A DNA stretch of 52,622 nt from NCBI GenBank assembly GCA_035461305.1, contig DATHVN010000008.1, positions 1 through 52,622 on the forward strand, given 5' to 3'. The notes under the pieces are model-generated. The model made no database searches, had not been told where the DNA came from, and was given only the letters and a program-made list of their open reading frames with translations. Shown one piece after another: positions 43,795-52,214 of this stretch (positions are counted from its first letter, which is position 1; each line of letters begins with the position of its first letter). Position numbers and translations under genes: made by a program. Source of the stretch: Euzebyales bacterium (GTDB lineage Bacteria > Actinomycetota > Nitriliruptoria > Euzebyales > JAHELV01).

Positions 43795-44834
43795 GCCAGA
43801 CGCTTGGCCAGCAACCGACGGCGGAGGCCGATGATCGGACCCAGGGCCGGTCGCTTCTTCGCCGATTGATCGCCCGCCCAGAGGTCGGCTCGGTCATCGG
43901 TGCGATCGTCATCTTCATCTTCTTCTTCGCTGTCGCACCACCGTTCAGAGGCATATCGGCCCAGACCACTGTGCTGTACGCCAGTTCGACGATCGGACTG
44001 ATGGCCGTCGCCGTAGCGCTGTTGATGATCGGTGGAGAGTTCGACCTGTCGGCCGGTGTGGCGGTCACCACCGCGGCGCTCACCGCGTCGATGTTCGCCT
44101 ACCAGATGCGTGCCAACGTGTGGGTCGGTGTCCTCGTCGCGCTCCTGGTCGCGCTGGCGATCGGGTTCTTCAACGGCTGGCTGGTCATGAAGACGGGCAT
44201 CCCCAGCTTCCTTGTGACGCTCGGCTCCTTCCTGATGTTGCAGGGCCTGAACCTGGCTGTGACCCGGCTGGTCACGGGCGTTGTCGCAAGCCCACCGATC
44301 AGCGACATGGAGGGGTTCCCCAGCGCGGAGGCCGTGTTCGCGTCGTCGATCTCGATCGGGAGTGTGTCGCTCCGGATCACGGTCATCTACTGGCTGGTGT
44401 TCGTCGCGATTGCTACGTGGGCGCTGCTGCGGACGAGGATCGGCAACTGGATCTTCGCGGTCGGCGGTGACGCGGATGCCGCCCGTGCGGTCGGTGTTCC
44501 GGTCAAGGGCACCAAGATCGGGCTCTTCATGTTCGTCGGCTTCATGGCCTGGTTCACCGGGATGCATCTGCTGTTCACGTTCAACAGCATCCAGTCCGGT
44601 GAGGGCGTTGGTAACGAGTTCCTCTACATCATCGCCGCCGTGATCGGCGGCAACCTGCTCACCGGTGGCTACGGGTCGGCGGTCGGATCAGCGGTCGGTG
44701 CCTTCATCTTCGGCATGGCCACGCAGGGCATCGTGTTCGCCGGCTTCCAGGCCGACTGGTTCTTCTTCTTCCTCGGCGTGATGTTGCTGCTTGCGACGAT
44801 CGCCAACACGTGGGTTCGAGAAGCCGCTCGCTAG
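43791..44834 (+). CDS. Sugar (inositol) ABC transporter permease, RbsC/FrcC type
   Basis: A 347-residue CUT2 permease with about nine or ten membrane segments. Typical features are GLMAVAVALLMIGGEFDLSAG near the start, FFNGWLVMKTGIPSFLVTLG, the loop GNWIFAVGGDADAARAVGVPV with the ATPase-contact region, and VIGGNLLTGGYGSAVGSAVGA. ATG 43791 has GGAGGT 5 bases upstream. With the ATPase and the binding lipoprotein at 47708 it forms an importer, very probably for inositol given its position. Confidence 0.92.
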   Translation: MSQTLGQQPTAEADDRTQGRSLLRRLIARPEVGSVIGAIVIFIFFFAVAPPFRGISAQTTVLYASSTIGLMAVAVALLMIGGEFDLSAGVAVTTAALTASMFAYQMRANVWVGVLVALLVALAIGFFNGWLVMKTGIPSFLVTLGSFLMLQGLNLAVTRLVTGVVASPPISDMEGFPSAEAVFASSISIGSVSLRITVIYWLVFVAIATWALLRTRIGNWIFAVGGDADAARAVGVPVKGTKIGLFMFVGFMAWFTGMHLLFTFNSIQSGEGVGNEFLYIIAAVIGGNLLTGGYGSAVGSAVGAFIFGMATQGIVFAGFQADWFFFFLGVMLLLATIANTWVREAAR

Positions 44835-44843
44835 GAGGGCGTC

Positions 44844-45653
44844 ATGAGTGACAACGGACCAGCCGCGGTCAAGCCAGGCGAGCACACACGCCTCGTTGAG
44901 ATGCATGACGTCGGCAAGCACTACGGCCACATCTACGCCCTGGAGGGAGTGTCCCTGGGTGTCGACTCGAGCGAGGTCACGTGCGTGCTTGGCGACAACG
45001 GCGCCGGCAAGTCCACGTTGATCAAGATCGTCGCCGGGCTGCATCAGCACGACGAAGGCACGCTGATCGTCGACGGCGAGGAGACCCGGTTCAACTCGCC
45101 GCGGGATGCCCTGGACCACGGCATCGCCACGGTGTACCAGAACCTCGCGGTCGTGGAGCTGATGCCCGTGTGGCGCAACTTCTTCCTGGGCTCCGAGAAG
45201 GTCAAGCACCGGTGGCCGGTCAAGTCACTTGACGTGGACTTCATGAAAACCACGGCGCGCGACGAGCTGCTCAAGATGGGGATCGACCTCCCCGACATGG
45301 AACAGCCGCTCGGCACGCTGTCCGGAGGTCAGCGTCAGAGTGTGGCGATCGCCCGCGCCGTCTACTTCGGCGCCCGGGTCCTGATCCTCGACGAGCCGAC
45401 CGCCGCGCTCGGGGTCAAGCAGTCGGGAGTGGTCCTCAAGTACACCGCCCGCGCCCGCGACGCGGGGCTGGGCGTGATCTTCATCACGCACAACCCGCAC
45501 CACGCGTACATGGTCGGCGACCACTTCGTGATCCTCAAGCTGGGCCGGATGGTCCTCGACAAGACACGTGCGGAGACCAGCCTCGACGAGTTGACCCGCC
45601 AGATGGCGGGCGGCGACGAGCTCGAGGAGCTCTCGCACGAGCTCGAGCGCTGA
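44844..45653 (+). CDS. Sugar (inositol) ABC transporter ATP-binding protein, single domain
   Basis: A 269-residue ATPase with Walker [10 protein letters not shown], signature [14 protein letters not shown], Walker [13 protein letters not shown] and the switch His in IFITHNPHH. RbsA-type proteins have two fused ATPase domains; here there is one, as in FrcA, so it must act as a homodimer. The start follows the permease stop by 9 bp with GGAGGG. The C-terminal [14 protein letters not shown] tail is acidic. Confidence 0.93.
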   Translation: MSDNGPAAVKPGEHTRLVEMHDVGKHYGHIYALEGVSLGVDSSEVTCVLGDNGAGKSTLIKIVAGLHQHDEGTLIVDGEETRFNSPRDALDHGIATVYQNLAVVELMPVWRNFFLGSEKVKHRWPVKSLDVDFMKTTARDELLKMGIDLPDMEQPLGTLSGGQRQSVAIARAVYFGARVLILDEPTAALGVKQSGVVLKYTARARDAGLGVIFITHNPHHAYMVGDHFVILKLGRMVLDKTRAETSLDELTRQMAGGDELEELSHELER

Positions 45654-45683
45654 CGTCGACCCGCACCCCGAGGAGGGACCCCC

Positions 45684-46688
45684 ATGCTGCTCAACGTCGG
45701 TGTGATCGGCACCGGCAACATCGGCACGTACCACATCAACCGGCTGGCCCGCCACATCTCCGGCGCGCGGGTCGCCGCCGTCTACGACCTGGCGAAGGAG
45801 CGTGCTGCACAGGTCGCGGAATCCGTGGGTGCGAAGGCGCACAGCGAGCCCAGCGACGTCATTGCCGACGACGGCGTCGACGCGGTGATCGTGACGTCGC
45901 CGGGCGATACGCACGCGGAGTTCATCCTCGCCAGCATCGCGGCGGACAAGCCGGTCCTGTCGGAGAAACCGCTGGCGACGACGGCAGAGGACGGTCTGCG
46001 TGTGCTCGAGGCCGAGGTGGTGCACGGTCGTCGGCTGGTGCAGGTCGGGTTCATGCGGCGGTTCGACGCCGGCTACCGCCAGGTCAAGGCGACGATCGAC
46101 GACGGCGCGATCGGCACGCCGCTGCTCGTCCACTGCGTCCACCGCAACCCGATCGCGCCGGATTTCTTCACCAGCGAGATGCTGCCGACCGACTCGGTGG
46201 TCCACGAGATCGACGCGACGCGGTGGCTGTTGGAGGCCGAGTTCGCGGCGGCGACGGTGCTCACACCGCGCAGCAGCCCTTCGGCTCCCGACGGCCTGCT
46301 GGACCCGCAGCTGGTGATCCTCGAGACGACCGACGGTGTGATCGTCGAGGTCGAGGTCTTCGTCAACGCGCAGTACGGCTACGACGTGCGGTGCGAGGTG
46401 GTCGGCTCCGAAGGGACCGTGGAGCTCGAGACACCGTCGACGGTGTCGGTGACCCGGGACTTCGCCCGCGGCCGGTCCGTGCCCGCCGACTGGAAGGAGC
46501 GCTTCGACAACGCCTTCCACGCCGAGATCGCGCAATGGGTCGACGGCCTGCATGCCGGGACGATCACCGGCCCGAGCGCCTGGGACGGCTACGCCGCGAC
46601 CGTCGTCGCAAACGCCAGCGTCGACGCGCTGCACAGCGGCCAGCGCAAGGCGATCGACCTGGTCGACAAGCCCGACTTCTATGCCTGA
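45684..46688 (+). CDS. iolG: Inositol 2-dehydrogenase
   Basis: A 334-residue Gfo/Idh/MocA enzyme oxidising myo-inositol to 2-keto-myo-inositol with NAD. It has the Rossmann GVIGTGNIGTYH, the EKP motif (VLSEKPLATT), the IolG-like VGFMRRFDAGY, and the catalytic Asp/His segment SVVHEIDATRWLL. GAGGAGGG lies upstream of ATG 45684. It sits between the transporter ATPase and the binding protein, confirming the substrate of the cluster. Activity on other inositol isomers is possible. Confidence 0.92.
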   Translation: MLLNVGVIGTGNIGTYHINRLARHISGARVAAVYDLAKERAAQVAESVGAKAHSEPSDVIADDGVDAVIVTSPGDTHAEFILASIAADKPVLSEKPLATTAEDGLRVLEAEVVHGRRLVQVGFMRRFDAGYRQVKATIDDGAIGTPLLVHCVHRNPIAPDFFTSEMLPTDSVVHEIDATRWLLEAEFAAATVLTPRSSPSAPDGLLDPQLVILETTDGVIVEVEVFVNAQYGYDVRCEVVGSEGTVELETPSTVSVTRDFARGRSVPADWKERFDNAFHAEIAQWVDGLHAGTITGPSAWDGYAATVVANASVDALHSGQRKAIDLVDKPDFYA

Positions 46689-46727
46689 CCTCCCGCCCTG
46701 TCCGCCCACATCCGTGAGGGAAAGACG

Positions 46728-47582
46728 ATGAAGATCGCGCTGGACCCGTACATGCTCCGCTCCACGCCGCTGCTCGAGTTGCCCGGCGTCGTCGCCGACC
46801 TCGGCTATGAGCACATCGAGTTGTCGCCGCGGGAGGACTTCCTGCCCTTCTTCACGCACCCGCGCGTCGACGACGCCACCGTGGCCGCGTTCCGCTCGAC
46901 ACTCGACACCGCAGACGTCGACGTGGCCTGTGTGCTGCCGCTGTACCGCTGGTCGGGACCCGACGAGGACGCACGCCAGGCCGCGGTCCGCTACTGGAAG
47001 CGGGCGATCCAGATCACGGTCGACCTGGGGTGCGAGGTCATGCTCTCGGAGTTCAACGGCCGCCCCGAAGCCTCGGACGTCAGTGAGGCGCAGTTCTGGC
47101 GGTCGATGGAGGAGCTGCTGCCGATCTTCGAGCGCGAGGGGATCCACCTGCGCCTCGAGCCTCACCCAGACGACTTCATCGAGGACGGCTTCGCGGCGAT
47201 CGACATGATCCGTGGGATCAACTCGCCGAATGTCACCTTCGAGTACTGCGCACCGCACTCGTTCCATCAGGGTGGCGACATCGAAGGGATCATGACCTAC
47301 GCCGGCGACCTGCTGACCCATGTGCACGTCGCCGACAGCTTCGACCACCGCCTATCGTCCGGGTTGCGTTACATCGTCAACCCGCCGGGCTCGCCGGCGC
47401 GGGTGCACCAACACCTGGACATCGGGCAGGGCGAAGTCGACTGGGACGTGTTCTTCGGCACGCTCGGTCGGCTGGGGTTCGACGGGATCATGACCGCCTG
47501 CGTCTTCGCGTGGGAGGAACGCGCCCATGAGTCGTGCGTCTTCATGCGCGAGCAGATCACCCAGTACGTGGAGAAGTGGTGA
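46728..47582 (+). CDS. Sugar phosphate isomerase/epimerase family TIM barrel (IolH-like)
   Basis: A 284-residue xylose-isomerase-like barrel: ALDPYMLRSTPLLELP, YEHIELSPREDFLPFF, LRLEPHPDDFIEDG with a metal Glu, FEYCAPHSF, VHVADSFDHR and GFDGIMTACVFAWEE. It resembles the iolH gene of inositol clusters, whose exact reaction is not settled. It could be a second inosose isomerase or dehydratase. ATG 46728 is preceded by GAGGG. Confidence 0.85.
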   Translation: MKIALDPYMLRSTPLLELPGVVADLGYEHIELSPREDFLPFFTHPRVDDATVAAFRSTLDTADVDVACVLPLYRWSGPDEDARQAAVRYWKRAIQITVDLGCEVMLSEFNGRPEASDVSEAQFWRSMEELLPIFEREGIHLRLEPHPDDFIEDGFAAIDMIRGINSPNVTFEYCAPHSFHQGGDIEGIMTYAGDLLTHVHVADSFDHRLSSGLRYIVNPPGSPARVHQHLDIGQGEVDWDVFFGTLGRLGFDGIMTACVFAWEERAHESCVFMREQITQYVEKW

Positions 47583-47707
47583 CCGAGCCCGGGAGCTGCG
47601 CGGTGGCTTCGAGCCCCGCGGCGGTGCGCCTATGGGCACCACCGCCCAGCCCGACCTTCCCGATCCGTCACGTACGCACCGACGCCATTGAGCGAAGAGG
47701 AACCATC

Positions 47708-48712
47708 ATGTTCAGAGCCGGCAGGCACCTACCACTGTCCGTTATCATCGCCGCCGTGCTGGCGCTGCTCCTTGCAGCGTGCAGTGAGACTGGTGGAGCC
47801 CCACGAGCCGAGGGCGGTGGTACCGGGCAGGCCGTCGCTCAGGCCGACACACCTGCCGCCACTATCGCGTTGGTCACCCATGGCCCGCAGGGCGACACGT
47901 TCTGGGACATCATCCGGACCGGCGCGGAGGCCGCAGCCCAGAAGGACAACATCACCCTGGAGTACGCGAGCGACGCCGACCCCAGCCAGCAGGCGAACCT
48001 GATCCAGAACGCGATTGACCGCGGCGTCGACGGGATCGCGGTCACCATGCCGAGCAGCGAGGCGTTGTCCCGCCCGATCCAGCAAGCGGTCGAGGCCGGC
48101 ATCCCGGTCACGATGCTCAACGCCGGGTTCCAGGACTGGCGAAACACCGGCGCACTCATGTACTTCGGCCAGGACGAGGGGGTGGCGGGCGAGGCCGCCG
48201 GCGAGCGGCTGAATGAGGAGGGGGCGACGAAGGTCCTGTGCGTGCCCCAGGAGCAGGGCCAGTCGCAGCTGGAGGCGCGGTGCGACGGCGTCGATCAGAC
48301 GTTTCAGGGCGACTACGAGAAGGTGTACGTCGACGGCACCAACATGCCGTCGGTGCAGTCCACCATCTCGTCGAAGCTGCAGCAGGATCCGAACATCAGC
48401 CACGTGCTGACGCTCGGGGCACCGTTCGCGCTGACCGCGGTGTCAGCTATCGAGGAAGCCGGCAGCGAGGCGCAGGTCGTCACGTTCGACACCAATGCCG
48501 AGCTGGTCCAGGCCATCCAGTCCGGCGATGTCCTGTGGGCGATCGACCAGCAGCCGTACCTGCAGGGCTATGGGTCTATCGACGGGCTGTGGCTGTACCT
48601 CAACAACCGCAACGTCATCGGCGGGGGCGAGGCCGTCCTGACCGGCCCAGCGTTCATCGACGAGAGCAACATCGACGCGATCGCGGAGCTCGCCCGGCAG
48701 GGCACCCGCTAG
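47708..48712 (+). CDS. Sugar (inositol) ABC transporter substrate-binding lipoprotein
   Basis: A 334-residue periplasmic-binding-protein-like (RbsB type) lipoprotein. The signal LPLSVIIAAVLALLLAAC ends in a lipobox Cys. The two-lobe fold is seen in IALVTHGPQGDTFWDIIRTG, QANLIQNAIDRGVDGIAV, LCVPQEQGQSQLEARCDG and FDTNAELVQAIQSGDVLWAIDQQPY. ATG 47708 has AGAGG 7 bases upstream; the longer in-frame extension lacks a signal and is rejected. It completes the importer. A strong hairpin follows the gene, as is common after abundant binding-protein genes. Confidence 0.93.
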   Translation: MFRAGRHLPLSVIIAAVLALLLAACSETGGAPRAEGGGTGQAVAQADTPAATIALVTHGPQGDTFWDIIRTGAEAAAQKDNITLEYASDADPSQQANLIQNAIDRGVDGIAVTMPSSEALSRPIQQAVEAGIPVTMLNAGFQDWRNTGALMYFGQDEGVAGEAAGERLNEEGATKVLCVPQEQGQSQLEARCDGVDQTFQGDYEKVYVDGTNMPSVQSTISSKLQQDPNISHVLTLGAPFALTAVSAIEEAGSEAQVVTFDTNAELVQAIQSGDVLWAIDQQPYLQGYGSIDGLWLYLNNRNVIGGGEAVLTGPAFIDESNIDAIAELARQGTR

Positions 48713-48725
48713 GAGGCCCAGGACC

Positions 48726-48759
48726 GGCGGGCAGGTCGCCGCAGAGCGACCGGCCCGCC
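48726..48759 (+). terminator. Strong stem-loop after the binding-protein gene
   Basis: GGCGGGC-A-GGTCGC pairs with GCGACC-G-GCCCGCC around a 6-base loop: 13 base pairs with one A/G mismatch. It begins 14 bp after the stop. It may stabilise the upstream mRNA or cause partial termination. There is no T tract, and the next gene starts 22 bp later. Confidence 0.6.
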
Positions 48760-48780
48760 GCAGTCAGGAAAGGAGTTGCC

Positions 48781-49959
48781 ATGGCATCGTCCATCGGGGT
48801 CGCCGTCGTAGGCGCCGGCATGGTCGGTCGCGCCCACGCCAATGGGTACCGGGCCGCCTCGACCGTGTACGGGACCGACGGACCGGACGTCCGGCTCGTG
48901 GCCATCGCCGATCCCAACGAGGAGTTCGCGCAGGACACGGCGACACGCTTCGGCTACGAACGCACCGAGAAGAGCTGGGAGGCCCTCGTCGACGCACCGG
49001 ACGTCGACGCGGTGAGCGTCGCGGTCGCCAACCACCTGCACCGCGAGATCGTCGAGGAGATGCTCGCCGCCGGCAAGCACGTGCTGTGCGAGAAGCCACT
49101 GGCCCCGACGACCGAAGACGCGCAGGCCATGGTCGAAGCCGCCGAGCCGTCCGACCGGGTCGCCGCGGTCGGCTTCACGTTCCGCCGCTCGCCAGCGATC
49201 AACGCGATCCGGGACCAGGTGGGCGATGAGCACCTCGGCGCGGTCCGTCACTTCAACGGCCATTACTGGTGCGACTACGGCGCCGACCCCAACGCGCCGA
49301 TCAGCTGGCGTTACCGGGGGGGGCCGGGATCGGGCGCGCTCGCCGACATCGGCAGCCACATGGTCGACCTGGGCGAGTTCCTGTGTGGTCCGATCGACAC
49401 CGTGCGGGGCGCCGTGCTGGCGACGCTCGTCGAGGAGCGCCCTGTGCCGATCGGCACGGCGGTCGGACATGCTGCGACCGAGGTCAGCGATGAGAAGGAG
49501 CCGGTCGACAACGAGGACATCGCGACCTTCACGGCAACGTTCGCCAGCGGCGCTGTCGGCACCTACTCGGTGTCGCGCGTCCATTTCGGCCACGCCAACG
49601 CGCTGGGGTTCGAAGTGTTCTGCGAGCACGGCGCCGCCGGGTTCGATCTGGAGCGCGCAGCCGAGTTCACCATCGCGGACAGCACGCCCGCCGCAGTAGT
49701 CAACGGCTACCGTCAGGTGCTTGTCGGTCCGGCACATCCCTACGTGGCCAAGGGCCTACCGATGGACTTCCCCAGCGTCGGCCACGGGCAGAACGACTTC
49801 TTCACGTTCCAGGCCCGCGCGTTCCTGAACGCGGTCGCCGGTCGCACCGACGAACTGCCGCCTCCCCCGACGATGGCGGAGGGCCTGCACAACATGCACG
49901 TGCTCGACGCCGTGAAGGCCTCCGCAGAGACCGGCGGCGCAGCCGTGACGGTCCAGTGA
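48781..49959 (+). CDS. Gfo/Idh/MocA family oxidoreductase (inositol or inositol-derivative dehydrogenase)
   Basis: A 392-residue NAD(P)-dependent dehydrogenase: GVAVVGAGMVGRAHANGYRA, VLCEKPLAPTTEDA, GFTFRRSPAI, and SGALADIGSHMVDLGEFL with the catalytic Asp-His pair. It is longer than IolG and belongs to the subgroup containing scyllo-inositol and related sugar dehydrogenases. AAAGGAG precedes ATG 48781. Its neighbour is another isomerase, and such pairs often handle a different stereoisomer or glycoside by oxidation and isomerisation. The substrate is inferred only from the cluster. Confidence 0.87.
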   Translation: MASSIGVAVVGAGMVGRAHANGYRAASTVYGTDGPDVRLVAIADPNEEFAQDTATRFGYERTEKSWEALVDAPDVDAVSVAVANHLHREIVEEMLAAGKHVLCEKPLAPTTEDAQAMVEAAEPSDRVAAVGFTFRRSPAINAIRDQVGDEHLGAVRHFNGHYWCDYGADPNAPISWRYRGGPGSGALADIGSHMVDLGEFLCGPIDTVRGAVLATLVEERPVPIGTAVGHAATEVSDEKEPVDNEDIATFTATFASGAVGTYSVSRVHFGHANALGFEVFCEHGAAGFDLERAAEFTIADSTPAAVVNGYRQVLVGPAHPYVAKGLPMDFPSVGHGQNDFFTFQARAFLNAVAGRTDELPPPPTMAEGLHNMHVLDAVKASAETGGAAVTVQ

Positions 49960-50026
49960 CCAGCGAGCCGAACTGACCGCCTCCGCAACGACCACCGAGA
50001 AGCTTGACCCACGGAAAGGACGGACG

Positions 50027-51028
50027 ATGAAGCTCGGCGCCTACACGGCATGCCTGCATGACAAGTCGCTCGGCGAGACCCTCAAGCTGTTGGGCGACAT
50101 GGGTCTGGACAGCGCAGAGATCAACGCCGGAGGGTTCATCGGTGCCCCGCACCTGCCGATCGAGCGGCTTCGCGAGAGCGCGGATGCGCGCAGCGAGTAC
50201 CTCGGCCAGTTCGCCGACGCCGGCATCACGCTGACGGGACTGAACTGCAACGGCAATCCCCTGGACCCCGACCCCAAGGTCGGCCCGAAGCAAGCCGACG
50301 ACCTGCGGCAGGCGATCGAGATCGCCGGCCTGCTCGGCGTCACGCGGGTCGTCGCCATGTCGGGGCTGCCCGGCTCCGACCCGCAGGCCCGCTACGCCTC
50401 CTGGGTCGTCAACCCCTGGAACAGCGAGTACCTCGACGTCATGGCGTACCAGTGGGACGAGGTCGCCGTGCCGTTCTGGAGGGAGATCGACCGCCTCGCC
50501 CGCGACAACGACGTGAAGGTCTGCATCGAGATGCACCCACACAACGTCGTGTTCAACCCAGGGTCGTTGGAGCGCCTCCTCGATCGGATCGACGCCACCA
50601 ACGTCGGCGCCGAGATGGACCCCAGCCACCTGTTTTGGCAAGGCATCGACCCGGTCGCTGCGATCGACCACCTCGGTGCCCTCGTCTACCACGCGGCCGC
50701 GAAGGACACGAAGATCCACGACGACAACTGCAGGATCTACGGCGTCCTCGACGACCGCCACCAGCGCGTGCCCGCCGATCAGGACCCGCTGAACGTCGGC
50801 GGCGACTACACGCTGAACCGGTGGCCGGAGAACCCCGCGTGGGAGTTCGTCGCCGTGGGCCGCGGCCACGACCAGGACTTCTGGGAGCGCTTCCTGAAGG
50901 CGCTGGCCCGCGTCGACGCCGACATGGCCGTCAACATCGAGCATGAAGACGCCGCCTTCGACCAGGTCGAGGGTCTGCGGCTGGCCGCCGAGAACCTGCG
51001 CGCTGCCGCTCAGGAGGCCGGCGTGTGA
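50027..51028 (+). CDS. Sugar phosphate isomerase/epimerase family TIM barrel
   Basis: A 333-residue xylose-isomerase-like barrel: LGAYTACLHDKSLGETLKL, AEINAGGFIGAPHLP, VCIEMHPHNVVFNP with a metal Glu, GAEMDPSHLFWQG with Asp-His, and VYHAAAKDTKIH. It matches the isomerases commonly encoded next to Gfo/Idh/MocA dehydrogenases. GGAAAGGACGG precedes ATG 50027. Its stop overlaps a GTG that opens a truncated dehydrogenase remnant. The substrate is unknown. Confidence 0.87.
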   Translation: MKLGAYTACLHDKSLGETLKLLGDMGLDSAEINAGGFIGAPHLPIERLRESADARSEYLGQFADAGITLTGLNCNGNPLDPDPKVGPKQADDLRQAIEIAGLLGVTRVVAMSGLPGSDPQARYASWVVNPWNSEYLDVMAYQWDEVAVPFWREIDRLARDNDVKVCIEMHPHNVVFNPGSLERLLDRIDATNVGAEMDPSHLFWQGIDPVAAIDHLGALVYHAAAKDTKIHDDNCRIYGVLDDRHQRVPADQDPLNVGGDYTLNRWPENPAWEFVAVGRGHDQDFWERFLKALARVDADMAVNIEHEDAAFDQVEGLRLAAENLRAAAQEAGV

Positions 51029-51147
51029 CCGCCACAGGACGCTTCATCGGACGGCTGCCCGTTCGATGGGGCATCCTGTCCACAGCTGCGATCGGCCAGG
51101 TCGTGACGACGGCAGCCCGTCAGGGGCGGGAGGCTGCTGGCACGTGA
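51025..51147 (+). pseudogene. N-terminal remnant of a Gfo/Idh/MocA dehydrogenase
   Basis: GTG 51025 overlaps the previous stop as GTGA, the cluster's usual coupling. The 40-residue reading MTATGRFIGRLPVRWGILST followed by AAIGQVVTTAARQ is the first strand and nucleotide loop of a Gfo/Idh/MocA enzyme, then it ends at TGA 51145. All the rest of the gene is missing. Confidence 0.65.
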
Positions 51148-51271
51148 CGCGGTCGACATCGACACGCTGACCAGCACTGTCGTTGGACTCGCCGACTTCG
51201 CCGACGCCTTCGCGGCGCTGCGCCAGCCCGAGCGGACAATCAAGGCACTGATTCGGACATCTGACGGATGA
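51131..51271 (+). pseudogene. C-terminal remnant of a zinc-type alcohol dehydrogenase (MDR family)
   Basis: In another frame, directly joined to the previous remnant, the sequence reads GRLLARDAVDIDTLTSTVVG, LADFADAFAALRQPERTIKA and LIRTSDG to TGA 51269. This is the end of a threonine-dehydrogenase-like MDR enzyme (the D-A-F-A-A-L and K-A-L-I pattern). The catalytic and NAD domains are absent. A deletion joining two neighbouring genes explains both remnants. Confidence 0.6.
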
Positions 51272-51281
51272 GGAGGAGCAC

Positions 51282-52186
51282 GTGGCGGTGCCCGCGTTCG
51301 ATCTCGCGGTCTGCCCCGAGATGGTCTTCCTCGACCTGCCGCCGGTCGAGCGGGTCGAGCGGATCCATGACCTGAGCTTCGCCGTCGAGATCTGGGACCA
51401 CCGCACCCGTGACATTGACGCGCTCGCGCGCACCGGCACGCGGATCGAGTCGATGACCGGCTACCTCGAGGGCGGTCTGATCGACAAGGCCGGCGACGAT
51501 GCCTACGTCCGCACCGCGCAGGCGTGCATCGACGTCGCCGAGCGGCTCGGCTGCCAACTGCTCAACTTGCACGGCACCGCCCTGGACGACCGTGGGCTAC
51601 CCGTCGGGTCGATCACCGAGGTCACCGGCCCGATGTGGCGCGCGGCAGCACGGACGCTCGAGCGGCTTGGCGCGCTCGGCGAGCGCCACAGCGTGACGTT
51701 CTGCCTGGAGAACGTCAACGCCGCCGTCGACCACCCTGGCGTGCCGTTCGGACGCGCCGCTGACACGCTCGCGCTGATCGAGACCGTCGACCACCCGTCC
51801 GTGCGGATGAACGTCGACCTGTACCACGCTCAGATCGGCGAGGGGAACTTCGCGGAGCCTGGTTCCACGACGTCTGGACGTCTCGCTGACGCTCGACTTC
51901 CAACAGCCGAGGGACCGCTGCGCGGGACGGAGTACCTCATGGAGCTGGTACGCCGGCCCCAGCCGGTCGTCGGTGAGATCCAGGTCGCGGACGTGCCGGG
52001 GCGTTGCGAGCCCGGCACCGGCGAGATCAACTGCCCGGCGATCCGCGACGCGCTCTGGTCCTGGGCTACGACGGCACGGTCGGCCTCGAGGCGTGGGCGT
52101 CCGGCGACCCGATGACGGCCCCCGACCGCTTCCGCGTCGCCTTCACCCCTGCATCCGACGATCCCAATGCCGGGGAAGCTCCATGA
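51282..52186 (+). pseudogene. Sugar phosphate isomerase/epimerase (hydroxypyruvate-isomerase-like) with an insertion and a frameshift
   Basis: GTG 51282 has GAGGAGGAG upstream. The product is a hydroxypyruvate isomerase/OtnI-like barrel: FDLAVCPEMVFLDLP, LSFAVEIWDHR, NLHGTALDD, TFCLENVNAAVDHPG, MNVDLYHAQIGEGN and GEIQVADVPGRCEPG TGEIN. Two oddities occur. Bases 51849-51935 add 29 in-frame residues between GEGN and LMELVRR that the family lacks. Near 52060 the frame breaks; adding one C to the CC there restores LGYDGTVGLEAWASGD and an end at TGA 52184-52186. The gene may be active if the shift is a sequencing error. Confidence 0.78.
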
Positions 52187-52214
52187 CCCGACCGGTAGGC
52201 ATCAAGGAGGTGGC

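Noticed and set aside
45225-47348. 707-residue minus-strand open frame
   Set aside because: Antisense shadow of the ATPase, iolG and isomerase genes; composition is low-complexity and no ribosome site is present.
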